A DNA stretch of 64,000 nucleotides from Raphanus sativus (Eukaryota > Streptophyta > Magnoliopsida > Brassicales > Brassicaceae): the NCBI RefSeq assembly GCF_000801105.2, contig NW_026615423.1, forward strand, positions 1 through 64,000. Reading direction: 5' to 3'. Under the pieces are notes generated by a model. The model was given only the letters and a program-made list of their open reading frames with translations. It did no database searches and had not been told where the DNA came from. Position 1 is the stretch's first letter. Each line of letters opens with the position of its first letter. The translations under genes were made by a program, and so were the position numbers. Positions 47,586 to 60,260 of this stretch are shown in pieces.

Positions 47586-50500
47586 CAGTGACTGAGCTAA
47601 GGAATAAGATTCTCTCTCCCGATCGAGCAAACCGCTTTGCTTCTTTCGCTCTCTGGTTTCATCGACTTCCATCAACTGAAAAAATTACTATGTGCTACTA
47701 CTTTATTTGGGCTTAGATAAATTTTGGACTGAAGGTTATTACAATATGAGTTTTTAATTGGGCAAGGCCCTAGCACTAGTGTCTTTGGACTATTGTAAAC
47801 ATTTTATTTTCTTTTTTACAATTTAAATTAAGAAGGCCAGTTACAAAAAGAAAAAAAAATAACTGCCTATCACGTTTGTTAAAATTAACTATATTCCTCC
47901 ATACTAATCCCCCTTTATACATCATTATAATTTCCTTCTTTTCTGCGTTTTATCCTGTCACGATATTTTTGGACAGTAAGATGCATCGAACTAATATTCT
48001 AAATATGGAAACTGACATCCTGAATGGCAATACACAATTAAAAGAAACAAAGCCGAAAAGAAAAAGAAATGGCAGACTGTAAAAAGTAAATACACTTGAC
48101 TTTATCTTGCAGGGTAAATACACTTTATATAACAAACAACAGAAATGTCATTTGTTTCAGCGAGTTTTCTACTCTCGTGAAAAGAGGTCGAATCTATCGT
48201 CTACGTTGTCTCTGCAAAATAGACAGTGTTTCTTAGATACGATGCAAAAGAAGAGATCTTAAAGAATAACTTTTTTTTTTCGTAACTGATCTTAAAGAAT
48301 AACTTAACAGATAGTATTTTATAATTTTCTTAGGTTTACTAAAGTTGCTGCAGAACATGAGTTCGCTCATCGCTGTAGTAATAGTAGTAATACTATACAT
48401 TTACAGTCTAATACTCTAATGTCTGTTTCGTGTTTAGAGTTTTTCTCGACAAAGCATGAGAGACACATGTCCTCAATTTTGGGACCACCTTTAATTTAAT
48501 TTCACGACTTGTTTATATTACTGACCCTATCCCGAGTGATCCTTCATTTCTTATATTATTTTTTGATATAATATTTTTATTATGATTCGGTACCAAGTGG
48601 ATACAGATATATTTGATTATTTAACCTTTGCATACACGAAGTTTTGTTCAAACTTAAACTAGTGGTAGGTGAATTCCAATGAATGAAGCTATTGGAATTC
48701 GAAGTAATCCTAACATACTAAACCGTCACTAATGTATTCTCCTAGTCTTTATGAAATATGGGAAAACTCAATAATAAAGATGGATTTATTTCTAATGTAC
48801 TTTTTATTTTTCTTCTAAAAAGAATTTTCTTGATGTATTCTTTTCTTATTTTACAAATTATACCTTTTATTTTTGAAAGTTAAAAATTAACCCAAATTAT
48901 TTAACGTTTGTAAGTTTTTTCAGAAAAATATGAAAATAACTAAACTAGAAATTTATATAAAAAACTATTAAGTAGATAAAAAGTATGATTTTGTTTATAT
49001 TACTGACCCTATTCCGAGTATTTTTTTATATAATATCTTTACTATGATTCGGTACCAAGTGGATACATATATATTTGGCAGGTGAATTCCAATAAATTTA
49101 GAATTCGAAGTAATCCTAACATACTAAACTGTCTCTAATGTATTTCCAAGTCTTTATGTAAAATGGGGAAACTATGTAATAAAGATGGATTTATCTCTGA
49201 TGTATTTTTTATTTTTCTTCAAAAGAATTTTATTGATGTGTTCTTTTTTATTTTACAAGTTATACTTTTTTATTTTTTGAAAGTTAAAAATTAACCCAAA
49301 TTATTTTAACTTTTGCAAGTTTTTTCAGAAAATATGACAATATTTAAACTAGAAATTTATATAAAGGACTATTAAGTAAATAAAAAGCATGATTTTGTTT
49401 ATACAAAAATTATGTTTCATTAGAAATATTTATTTTAATCATAATTCTAAAAAAATAAAACAAGGGACCACTAGTATATAAAAATATGTTTCTATAATAG
49501 AGAAATGTTAATTTTCTTCTAAATATAAATCACAATAGCAATATATTTTTGAAAATAAATAAATAAATAGAGGTAGGTTGGAGTGAGATTCTGTTTATTA
49601 CTCTCTCCATTTCAGTTTAGTTGTCATCGTAAAGTAAAAAAAATTCCATTTAAAATAAGTGTTGTTTTATAATTTTATAACAAAATTTATTAAAAATATT
49701 AACCAATTTGTTTTTCTATTAATTGAAATGAGATTAAGTGTATAGGTAACTGTGTTTTTATTTTGAAAATATTTCAAAAAAAAAATATCTGAGTGAATAA
49801 ACCTAAAATGATAATTAAAATAAACAAAATATAATATTTATAATAAAAAATAGCAACATGTCAAGATGCTCTAACATAATAGTCATCTACACAATGGATA
49901 AATTATACGGAGAACCATATCAAACACCACCATTATGAAAGTCCACCATCTGATCCTTCCAACTTTTTATTATAATTTGTTCGATCGGAGACGATTCTAA
50001 TTAAGATTTGAAACAGTTGAGTATAGTGACATGCTTGTCCAATATCACATTATGAAAACGATGAACAGGAATGCATCTTACCCATATGTACCTCATACAT
50101 GAAATTTTCTTCCTCTAGGATATATTTTAAAATATTAGAGCAGAACATTATAAATTTAAATTTGTTCCATCTAATGTACTAACCAATCGTGGTTAAAAGT
50201 TATTTTGAATTATAGGAAAATGATTATCGGTTTTATATTCTAGGTATTTCTTGCAAGTTGTTGGTTTTCTAGAGGACTCCATAAGCAAAACAGCATATCT
50301 ACTAATTGTTTAGTTACTTATCTTTTAAAACTATTTTGTTAAAGTTTTGTCTATTGAGAATTTAATATTGAAGCACTAAGAACAATCAAGAAGTGTACTG
50401 GCAAGTTGAGTAACACGATTATCCTCGTGAGACTACAAATCTTGCCACTTATAGAAAACTATTAAATTAAAATACTAGCCCTCATGCCATTATCTTATTT

Positions 50501-51790
50501 CTCAAGTGACGACTTCAGTGACGAAATTAGGTTCATCTTAAATTTAATACTACATATAACGGTACTTAAGAACTTACTTTATTTATTTAAACTTCTGCAG
50601 ACAATATTCATAGACCAACTGTATCCTTATCGTATTATTAAAACTACACCACTTTATCGTATTGTTACAAAAAAAAAAAAAGTTTCGAAATTCCCCAGGA
50701 AGCCTGCATTCATTGGTCCATCGTACCGCTTCCTCGTACACTAATCTCCGCTTGCCTTCAAGCCCTAGACAATTCTTTTAACATGCCCAAAACAAACGCA
50801 CATGCATACACTCCATTTGTTTGAGAATGATCAATATTTTAGAAAAAAAATGGTTATAAAATATAGATTTTTTATAAATGATATTAATTGTATTTACTAA
50901 ATTTTATTACTTCAATGATATTAATTGTATTTACTAAATTTTAATTGAGTAAAAATAATAAGAAATAGTTAAACAGAGAAAATAATGTATTTATTGTCAA
51001 AAATTTACGTGACTTTTTAAGAAGTGTGAAAACTCTAAAACATACTCTCTCCGTTTCATTTTACTTGTCGTTTTAAGTTTGTGCACACGGATTAAAAAAA
51101 CATTTAATTTTATATATTTTCAAAATAAAAACATCATTACTCATACATCTAACCATATTTCAATCAATAGAAAAACAAATAGAATAATTTTATTAATAAA
51201 CTTTGCATTAAAATCATAAAACGACACTTATTTTGAAACGAAAATTTTTCTCTACAACGACAACTAATCTGAAAAAGAGGAAGTATACATTATTTCGAAA
51301 CAAGAGAATATAAGCGTGCATATATGAATATTTGTGTACGCGTTGCCGACTTTTAAAAGGTCTCTTGAAATACTCTAAAGGTTTCTGTTGCTATTTAATA
51401 ATGATATAAGTTTTGATATTCTATTCATTTCATTTTATTTGTCATTCTAAGTTTATGCACACATATTAAAAAACATATAATTTTGTATGTTTTCAAAATA
51501 AAAACATAATCACCTATATACCTAACCATATTTCAATAAAAAAAAAACAAAATAAAGAATCTTCTTAGTAAACTTTGCATTAAAACTCTAAAACAACACT
51601 TATTTAGAAATGAATTTTTTTCTTACAACGACAATTAAATTGGAACGGAGGGAATAATATTTAAAATGATAAATTTGGATCTAACAAATAAGTTGTCCTT
51701 GTCCAAGACCTGGTCGTCAAGCGGTTAAAAAATGAGTTTGGAACGCTAAAATATTATATGTTTAATCTATTTGTTGCGTAAAACTAAATC

Positions 51791-51796
<6 letters not shown>

Positions 51797-51862
<66 letters not shown>
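51797..51862. repeat. (AT)n microsatellite, expanded
   Basis: About 33 AT units, against roughly 12 at the matching left-arm site 19935-19959. Confidence 0.95.
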
Positions 51863-51865
<3 letters not shown>

Positions 51866-53868
51866 TTTTTATTTGACCTATTAAACTATCCAAAAAAATC
51901 TATCTATGAATTACGCTTGGTATTCGTATCGAAGATTAGTGTGAACATTTTCATAGATCCAGAATATTCTCAAATTAATTTACAAAATATGTTGTTATTT
52001 AAAAGAAAATGTTGTGACGACAGTGAATGCCATATACTGCACCTAGATTTTGATTTTTGGAATGAAATGATATATAAGAAAATATTCTATTAATTCTAAA
52101 AAGATCATCATTTGATATGAATAGATTGAAATATTCATTCCATCAATTTCATAAAAATACATAAATTATAAAAATAAATGATTCTATAATAAATTTGATT
52201 ATGAAGAAATGAAATTAGTTTTATTCTATTTTTATTGTATTTCATTCATATCATTTCATTTACTTTAATTATATCAGTTTTTATTATTTTACTAGTTACA
52301 GCCACAACTTCATTGTACAAGTTTGATATAACAAGCATGGTGTGTAATTGCTTCGTCGTACTCAACTCTCACAATATATTCGATCGATATTTTGTAAGTA
52401 TGCTACATAGCCAATGGACAAAAAAAATTTTGAAAAAAAGATGGCCTAATTAATATAAAATATATAGCAAATTTTGATATAATATACCCTATCAATTTCA
52501 GTATAAAATAATAATTTTTTTGGTCGAAAGTACTTGCATTAAAAAAAACAGAGGAATTTACTCAATCGCAGCTACAAAAAGTTTGAGAGAGAGTACAATG
52601 CTGATTTTGTTAAGTAATAAAATAAGATTAATATAGATAAAATCAAATAATTTAAATAATTACAAATATAATTAAAAAAAAAGATATTATATATTTATTG
52701 TCAAAAAGAAAATCTATGCACATTGAAATGTGAAAATATATAAAATATATATGTCTAGTTTTAATATGTTTTAATATATTTTTGATAAATAAAAAATAAT
52801 TCCACGTTTTCAAAGCGCATGTCAAAATCTAGTTAAATTATTACTACGTAACCAACCAAGATTTAAGGAGGAGAGGATTATACAGAATAAAAGTAAACTC
52901 TAGGAAAGGTTTCATGAGTTTCAAAGAAAAGAAAAAACAAATAAAGAAGGAAAGGTTTCATGAATAGTGTAAGAGTAGTAAACGTTTAATAAAAAATACA
53001 ACTCTTTTTTTAAGCAACTCTTTTTAATTAAAAGAGGATAAACGAAGTGAAGTCGAGAAGTCTCTCTCACCATTATAACAATGTCTGACTTCTTTTGGGT
53101 TACTGTGAGAGATAGAGAGAGAAACTGATTCAAAGGGTACATTACTTGAATATGACCACTCATCCCTAATAATCCCCAATTTTAGTTTGCCTCTTTTTCT
53201 CTTTAACTAAATTTATATTTCCAAGATCTTGTTTTTTTTCATAACCATTAAGTAATCTTGGAATTATTTTTTTCTTTTGTGGAAGTGTTTGTACCCTTGG
53301 AATATTATTTGTTCTCATTTTTAAACTCACGGTTTCAAAGCTTTGAATATGATTTGTGTTGAAAGGGAAGAAGATAACGGTTTCTTACGGTTGATATTCA
53401 TTCAAACTTTTTGGTGTGATCGTGAAATAACTGCAATAATTTTTTTTCTTACTCCACTAGGGAAACATTAGTACCAATCTACTTCTGTTTCTCTATCTCG
53501 CCTCACCGTTAATGCTGTAAGAACATAAATATCACTGTTTTCTTACAAAATAGACAACAAAAACTTTCACTTAAATACTCTAATAGTATAAACGATGAGA
53601 AACATATTTTCTATGGATGATTAAACATCTCTTCTTTTGTTTATGATGAAACTTCTCTTATTTTGTATTTTTTTAAACACACTTCTCTTATTTTAATACT
53701 CTAATATTATTACTCCTGATGAGAAACATATTATGTATGAATATTAAACATCTCTTCTTTTGTTTATGATGAAACTCCTCTTTTTGTTTTTTTTCTGAAA
53801 CACACTTCTCTTATTTTGTATATATATGATATTCAACATCAATAGTGATACTTCAACTTATATTTTCC

Positions 53869-54427
53869 CATGGCGAACCTACAGTGTATAAGGAGGGGAC
53901 AGCTGCCCCCAGAAAAAAATACAGATTAATTTATGTACATAGTAATTTCATGTGATTCTGCAGCACAGTTGCTTAAATCCTTTATATTGCCCCCACTGGT
54001 CTCCTGTTCGATTCTCCATCACACCTCTTAAATGTACTTTAAGTTATATTATGACTTTCCTTTTCTGATTTTTTTCTTTCTCGACCACCTATAGTATCAA
54101 TTTTTTTTCTCACGTAGTCGCATTGACTTTTCCTTCCTTAGTCCTTTTGTTTCTTTTTGTTTTTTCACATATAACTTTTTATTTTGCCATTCAAACTTTC
54201 AATATTTTGTTTTCTTAACAACTTATTCTATTATTTTTATTTCATGTTTTTTTGTTTGTCAAAATTCATCTTATATTTCTTTTCAAAACAATTGTTTTAG
54301 TTGCATTAATTTAACTTTACTTTTTAAACATATATAAATATTTAGTAATACTAAAAATAAATATATTTATATATTAATTAGTTAATTTATTTGCCCCCAC
54401 TCTAATTATTTTCTAGATCCGCCACTG
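53869..54427. mobile_element. hAT-like MITE, right arm only
   Basis: A 559-bp insertion flanked by an 8-bp duplication TATTTTCC (53861-53868 and 54428-54435). The left arm has the single site (GGAAAATA, 15871-15878). The ends are imperfect inverted repeats: CATGGCGAACCTACAGTG at the left, and CAGTGGCGGATCTAG read inward from the right. Eight-base targets and CAGTGGCGGA-type ends fit the hAT superfamily. GCCCCC-containing motifs occur near both ends; no transposase is encoded. Confidence 0.88.
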
Positions 54428-55379
54428 TATTTTCCTATGTTTTTTTTCATGAAATTTGACAATGACAATGTGCTAGTCTTGATGAAAAAATAGTTGTCAA
54501 ATGGAAGTGGAAAAACATGTTTTGACTAAACCCAACTGTTCTTTATGACTTTTTTATAACCGTTAAAGATAGTTGTACCTTTTCACTGATTGATGAGTTT
54601 GAATCCCAGTTAAATGTGCTCAATTTATAGGAGTTTGTGGTTACAAAAGTGAACATAAAAGTATTTTAAGATTTGATTTCTGCTAAGCCAGACTTTATCA
54701 AACAAATGTATCAAAAGGAAAAGCATATACTTGAATAACTAGATATGTTGTGTGAAACAGTATTTCTCAAATAGATGTTATCCGGGGAAAAGTTTGAAAG
54801 ACAATAGAAATAAGATGAAGATTTTTTTTCCTCAAAGATTATTATATTCAAAGATAAAACCATAATATCCAAAGTTTGAAATAATATGAAGATTAAAGAC
54901 CTAAAAAAACAGATATTGGTATGAAAGAGGAATAATAAAAAACAGGTCATATAAATTGAATATTGGTATGAAAGAGGAATAATAAAACAAGTTGGACTGA
55001 GCATATATGTAGATTGGCGCAGGCGTCATATTAGCAGTAACGTTTGAATTTTTTTTAATAAAAGTAGGTATCGAGAAAAAAACAACAAAAGACAACTCAT
55101 TGACAAATCTCTTCTCAACCTTTTTAGTCAGAACATCTCAAATCACACAATTATCCAGTTCCCATATATCCAAGCATCATGTGAATATATGTATACATAT
55201 AACCCAATCGAGGAAAACTAATTCCATTTAATTTCTTGAGAAATTTTCTTAGTCTAACTTAACATGACGTTTAAAGAGAAAAAAACAAACAAAAAGCCGA
55301 TAGTTAATTTAATGACCAAGAACATATGGAACTTGAAAAGTTCATTTTACCCCGAATTTGTTTCTTAGAAGTTAAAGAT

Positions 55380-57517
55380 TCAAGGTCTCATGAGGGGAGG
55401 TTGGAAGCCATTAGTCTGCAGCCAATTTTGATGAGAAGTAGGAGTAGAATTAAAACTCTGATTGTGATTATGAGGAGAGAATCCTGATGATGCTGCAGCA
55501 TTTGCCAACACTTGGTTTGCGGTGGTCTGACCATCAAACCGGTGGTTCTCAACCACAGGAAAGAGCGAGAATCCTCCTCCGCCGCCCCCAATGTTACTGC
55601 TTCCCGGAAACTACTTTACACCACACAGAAACATTGCTGTTATAAAAAGCAGAACCAACTGAAATTTAAACAAATACTAGGTGTTGATTGTTGTGTCTTT
55701 TACTAACTTGGTGAACTGAATTGGGGATATGGTTAACCATTCCGGTTTGACCTAGTCCGAGTATCTCATTAGAGTGGAAGGAATCTTGTTGGTTCATCTA
55801 AATAAAAAGAAAAATGTCTTTAACAAAATAATATAACTAAAGGTAAAAAAATTGTTGATAAACTATTAAACCTTTACCTTGAGCCGCATATCTTGACCCT
55901 TTTGCTTCAAATTGACCGAGTTTCCCAAACTCAAATCGAGGTTATGATCTTGTTGAATTGGATTCCCCGATGACTCTACACAGATTCAAAATCTTGAAAT
56001 CAAGTTCTACTATATAATCAAGGGTTAAAAGAAATATAAAACTACGAATAATTTGAATTGCTTTTACCGGCATTCAGTTCGTCCTCGTATATGCTTGAAT
56101 CAAAGTTCGTCACAGCGTCTTTGCCATTACATTTGATTGCAGCTTTATCATAAGCTCTGAAGTTATTAAATAAATAAAAACATTATACGATTAGTATTTT
56201 CTAACAGTGTGTGCTGTTGAATCAGGGATGAAGACGTTTACCTAGCAGCCTCAACCTCGGTGTCGAACAAACCCAAATAAACATACCTAAAATGAAGGAT
56301 CCAGTAATCAAAACTCGTTACAATAATTTATTAGCATAATAAAGAAAACAAACCGACGATTTTTTATTAATGTAAGTACTTTTTGCCTAAGAATTGACCC
56401 ATTCGAGCTTCCCAACGACCACACTTATGCAAAGTGACACCTCTATACTTCGAACTTCCTCGGGGGAACCCTGTGCTTTGTCGGCGAAGTACGTGCACGA
56501 ACTCTTCCTTAGTTAAATTCGTCATCTACCAACATGTTAAGGTTATTTTTACTTATCAATATATAGATTGCATTGTTTTTTTGGTTATAGAGGAGTTACC
56601 TGCTTCATGTCATTATCATAATCTTCGATGTTAAAATTGATATCAGCTTCTACCCCACGGAATTTAATAGCAGCTCTATCATATGCTCTACATAATAAGA
56701 TAATAAGAGAAATTTAAAAATTAAAAGACTTTTCAAGATTAAATACGTCTTGCTTATATTTTTAGTATTAAAGAGGGTCTATGAGAGAAGAAAACATACC
56801 GAGCAGCTGCATGAGCAGTGTCAAATCCACCTATTCAGGGAAATAATGATTTTATTTATATGAAAACATTTTTCAACAGCAGAATACAAAAAAAAGAAGG
56901 AAAAAAACCTGAAAAAGAGAGTAAAATTACCTAAGTAAACCTGTTTGCCACAGTCCCTGAATTTCAGAAAAGCATATGAAAAACTTTATATTATAATATT
57001 TGAATATGATTGGTTATATCAAATTAAAAGATGAGATTTTTTTACTAAAATTAAATTACCAAATATGAGACTCCCATCTTCCGGTTCGCCGGTAAAACGT
57101 AACGCCTCTATACTGAGAACTCCTTGACCTTGGTCCACGCCGGCTCTTCTTTAACGGCTGTGCCGGCTCCACCACGGCAGCAACAGTTGCGGGTTTACCT
57201 ACCGATGATCCGGTAGCTAGATCCGACTGAGAAAAGTTAACACCAAACCAGTGAGACCGAGGAAAGCCTGACCCGGGACCACCACTACCATCGTCTCCTA
57301 CGCTAGATTCCATCTCCGGGAAGAACTGATGGGTGATAAGAGGGTTGTTGGGTCTGACCCGGTTAGGTTCATCATCATCGGATCCATCTTCGATGACTAC
57401 AGCAGATGAACTTGAATTTGAGAAAGATCCGACCCGTTTACCCGGTGAAGAATAAGAAAACTCTTCAGATTCTTCTTGTCTGAATGTTTTGTGGGGTGAG
57501 TCGTTTAGATCCCACAT
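55380..57517 (-). CDS. AP2: APETALA2 floral homeotic transcription factor (right copy)
   Basis: Mirror of the left AP2, with the same ten exons and GT-AG junctions. The ATG is complement of 57517-57515 and the stop is complement of 55382-55380. Exon 1 (153 codons read through) is identical in protein to the left copy. EAR motif DLNDSP, nuclear localisation segment, both AP2 domains, LDLSLGN and the miR172 site are all present. The residue before DELNA is Glu here (Lys in the left copy); Arabidopsis has an acidic residue at that place, so this copy keeps the ancestral state. Introns differ by small indels. No disabling change is seen. Confidence 0.96.
55478..55498 (-). promoter_or_regulatory. 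miR172 target site in AP2 (right copy)
   Basis: Complement of the 21-base CTGCAGCATCATCAGG...ATTCT site, identical to the left-arm site at 14811-14831. Confidence 0.95.
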
Positions 57518-60222
57518 TTTTTATGTTCTAAACCTTTTCTTTCTTGTTTTTGATGTTTGAGGTTTCAAACTTCAGTCCTCTCTCTGGTTTGATTCTCCTC
57601 AAGGTTGTAATCTAAATAAGAGAGAGAAACCAAACAAAAAGAGCTAGAGAGAGAGCGAGAGAGATGTTTCAGAGTTTGCTTCTTGATGACTTTCATTTTT
57701 ATCCTTCCCTATATATTTTTACTTCGAGTGCCCTTTCTTTCTCTCTCTCTCCACTTTTTAATAATATTATTCTCTCTCTAACCACTTGCTTTCTTTGGAA
57801 AAAAATTTATATTCGAAACAATTCCTCGTATTGTAGTTTCTTTATTTTCTTATAAAAATATTTCGACTTTCATTATCAGCCAATGCATACAAATTACATC
57901 ATCGCTGATTAATCAAAGATTCCATTAGTATGTGATTTCATGTTTTAAGAAACTAAAAGTCGACGGCTTGGTTTGGCAATCAATCTATAAAAGGTATTTT
58001 CTTCAAGAAAATGAATAATTTGATAGATTAATGAACCCACCCCACCACAGATTGGCCAAAAATTATATACTTTACCTCTTGGCACGAAGCTTTTTCTCTG
58101 TTTTCTTCTTCTTTTATGTATGAATGAAAGTTAAGGGGATACAAAGACAAATACATCACGCATGAATCTATATATGTTAATGGTGTATATTTATGTACAA
58201 TAAATATGTGTTTTCATGATAGGATAGATTAAAATAGATAAGATATTAAGCTTGATACTAAATACAAAAAAAAAAGTTTGATACCAAATATATAATTTAT
58301 TTATATATATGTTTATTTATAGCGAAGTTCCAAAAACAGCCGTTTCTTAAAGGCAAGCAAGTAATAGACTCCCACTATTGTTTTTTTTTTTTTGGGCAAA
58401 AGACTCCCACTATTGTTATAGAGGAGTTGTTAGCTATAAAATACTACTAATAATATTTATAGTTTGTATATATTGCTTATAAGGCCTTATTGGTGTCAGT
58501 TTCTACTGCAATTAAAATACTTTGCCCACAACTTTTACTGTGCCTGAGAACATAAATCGGTTGATCGTTAATGGGTTGTTACAACCAGAGGATTTTTAGA
58601 TAAAATAATGTCCAACGTATTCCTAAAATAGTCTATCAAGTTATACTAAGAGCATCATTATTGGTCCTTAGCAAAAGTCCTTAATACACATATATACATA
58701 TACTGTACATATAAAGTCCTTAGCAAATAATTATATACTTGGTTATTTGACTATTTGTTCGCATACCAAATTACCAACAAACTAGATATTCTTTTGATAG
58801 CTAGTTCGTTTGATCCAAGTTAGGCAACATTGTTTGAATGAAATTGTTATTTACAAACGAGTAGTTCTCAATGCTGTAGACTATTCTGTCGCTAAGGATA
58901 AAATATAAAAAAACCCTTTGAAGAGATTTTTAGGGAATTGTTTTTCTCCAAAATTACACTAGTGGTCAAGTGATCATGTGACATCAAGATTTAGTGCAAA
59001 CTGAAACTAATCAAGATTTGATTATATGGTATAATTTATATCCAAAACCTTCAATAGGAAACTTTAGTCAACATAGATGAGCTGCAAATAACACGTTCCT
59101 TCTTAAAAATTGCGATCCCTTAGGGCAAATATCCAGATCAAATTGCTGAAAATAATCTTTTCCAGATCCCATACATTAGTTTAGTGCATATTGTTACATT
59201 GATTTTGTTATTTTACGCATTCAGTTTGTTGTCTTGGTGTAGCCATAAAAAATCCTATAAATTATAATATAGCATAGACAAAAAAATAGATAACTAATGG
59301 TTTACCTATGTTAAATTGCTAGAAATGCAATTATATTTCGGTGTTGTTGTATATTTTACTTAGAAACTTTAAGTTATCCCCACCCCACCAATCCACCATA
59401 ACCTCGATCGGTTGTCCACTGTCCAGTACAAATATATAAATTAGAATACGTAGAACGAGTGGCGCTGTACAGATCAACCCTTGGGGGTAGCTTGAATATA
59501 CGATGAGAATACAAGGATACATACACATATACAAAGTGAATAATTACATCTAAAATAAAATAAAGGAAAAAAATTGGTTATAGAGAAGTATCAAAATAAG
59601 GAAAAAGGAATTATGAGAGGAAAAGGAAAATGTTACCAGAAAAGATCAATCCCTTAGTACGGACAAACTGAGGGGTCCACTTTTTCTTTCTTTCATCCCC
59701 CAATGCTCTTTCGTTTCATCTCTTACCTCGTATTTTTTTCTCACACGCTCTCTTACGCAAGTGTTACTCGATCCCTCATAACACCCGCGCGTGCTCGACA
59801 CCATCTAGGATCCGAGACGCCGTTTAGTTTCTTCTGACCACAATGCTGGAGCCAACTATACTTTAGTTTTGTAATAAGATTGGATTGTTAGATTCGTATA
59901 TTTGTTTGTGAGAGAAATCGTCATGCTTGACATCATCTTCATCATTTTCTATTCTTAAAAATCCTTAAAAATCCAAAAAACAGTTTAAAATAGAAACCTC
60001 CACAATAATCAATAAGGAAATAAAATAATTTTTAATAAGAGAAAACAATGCAAGTAAAAAAATACAGATGGAGAGAAAAGGAGAAGTACTGGTGTCCGAA
60101 AGGGAAACATACAATTTTATTTCGTGCTTTTGTAGTTTGGTCCAAAAAAAAAAGACTGTGGCTAACAAAATTTATACAAAAAAGTTGCCAAATCACTACC
60201 CACTTCGTGAAATTACCACCGA

Positions 60223-60260
<38 letters not shown>

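Larger units (their letters stand above)
44974..55379. other. Gene-free region between NAPRT1 and AP2 in the right arm
   Basis: Mirror of 14930-27171. It holds the LINE fragment, the two-copy tandem duplication (about 48520-49412), three Stowaway-like MITEs (about 49600-49820, 51045-51285, 51418-51656), the long AT microsatellite, and the hAT-like insertion. A 40-bp block with GATATTAATTGTATTTACTA is duplicated in tandem only here (about 50879-50942). No bHLH (SPATULA) coding sequence is found. Confidence 0.6.
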
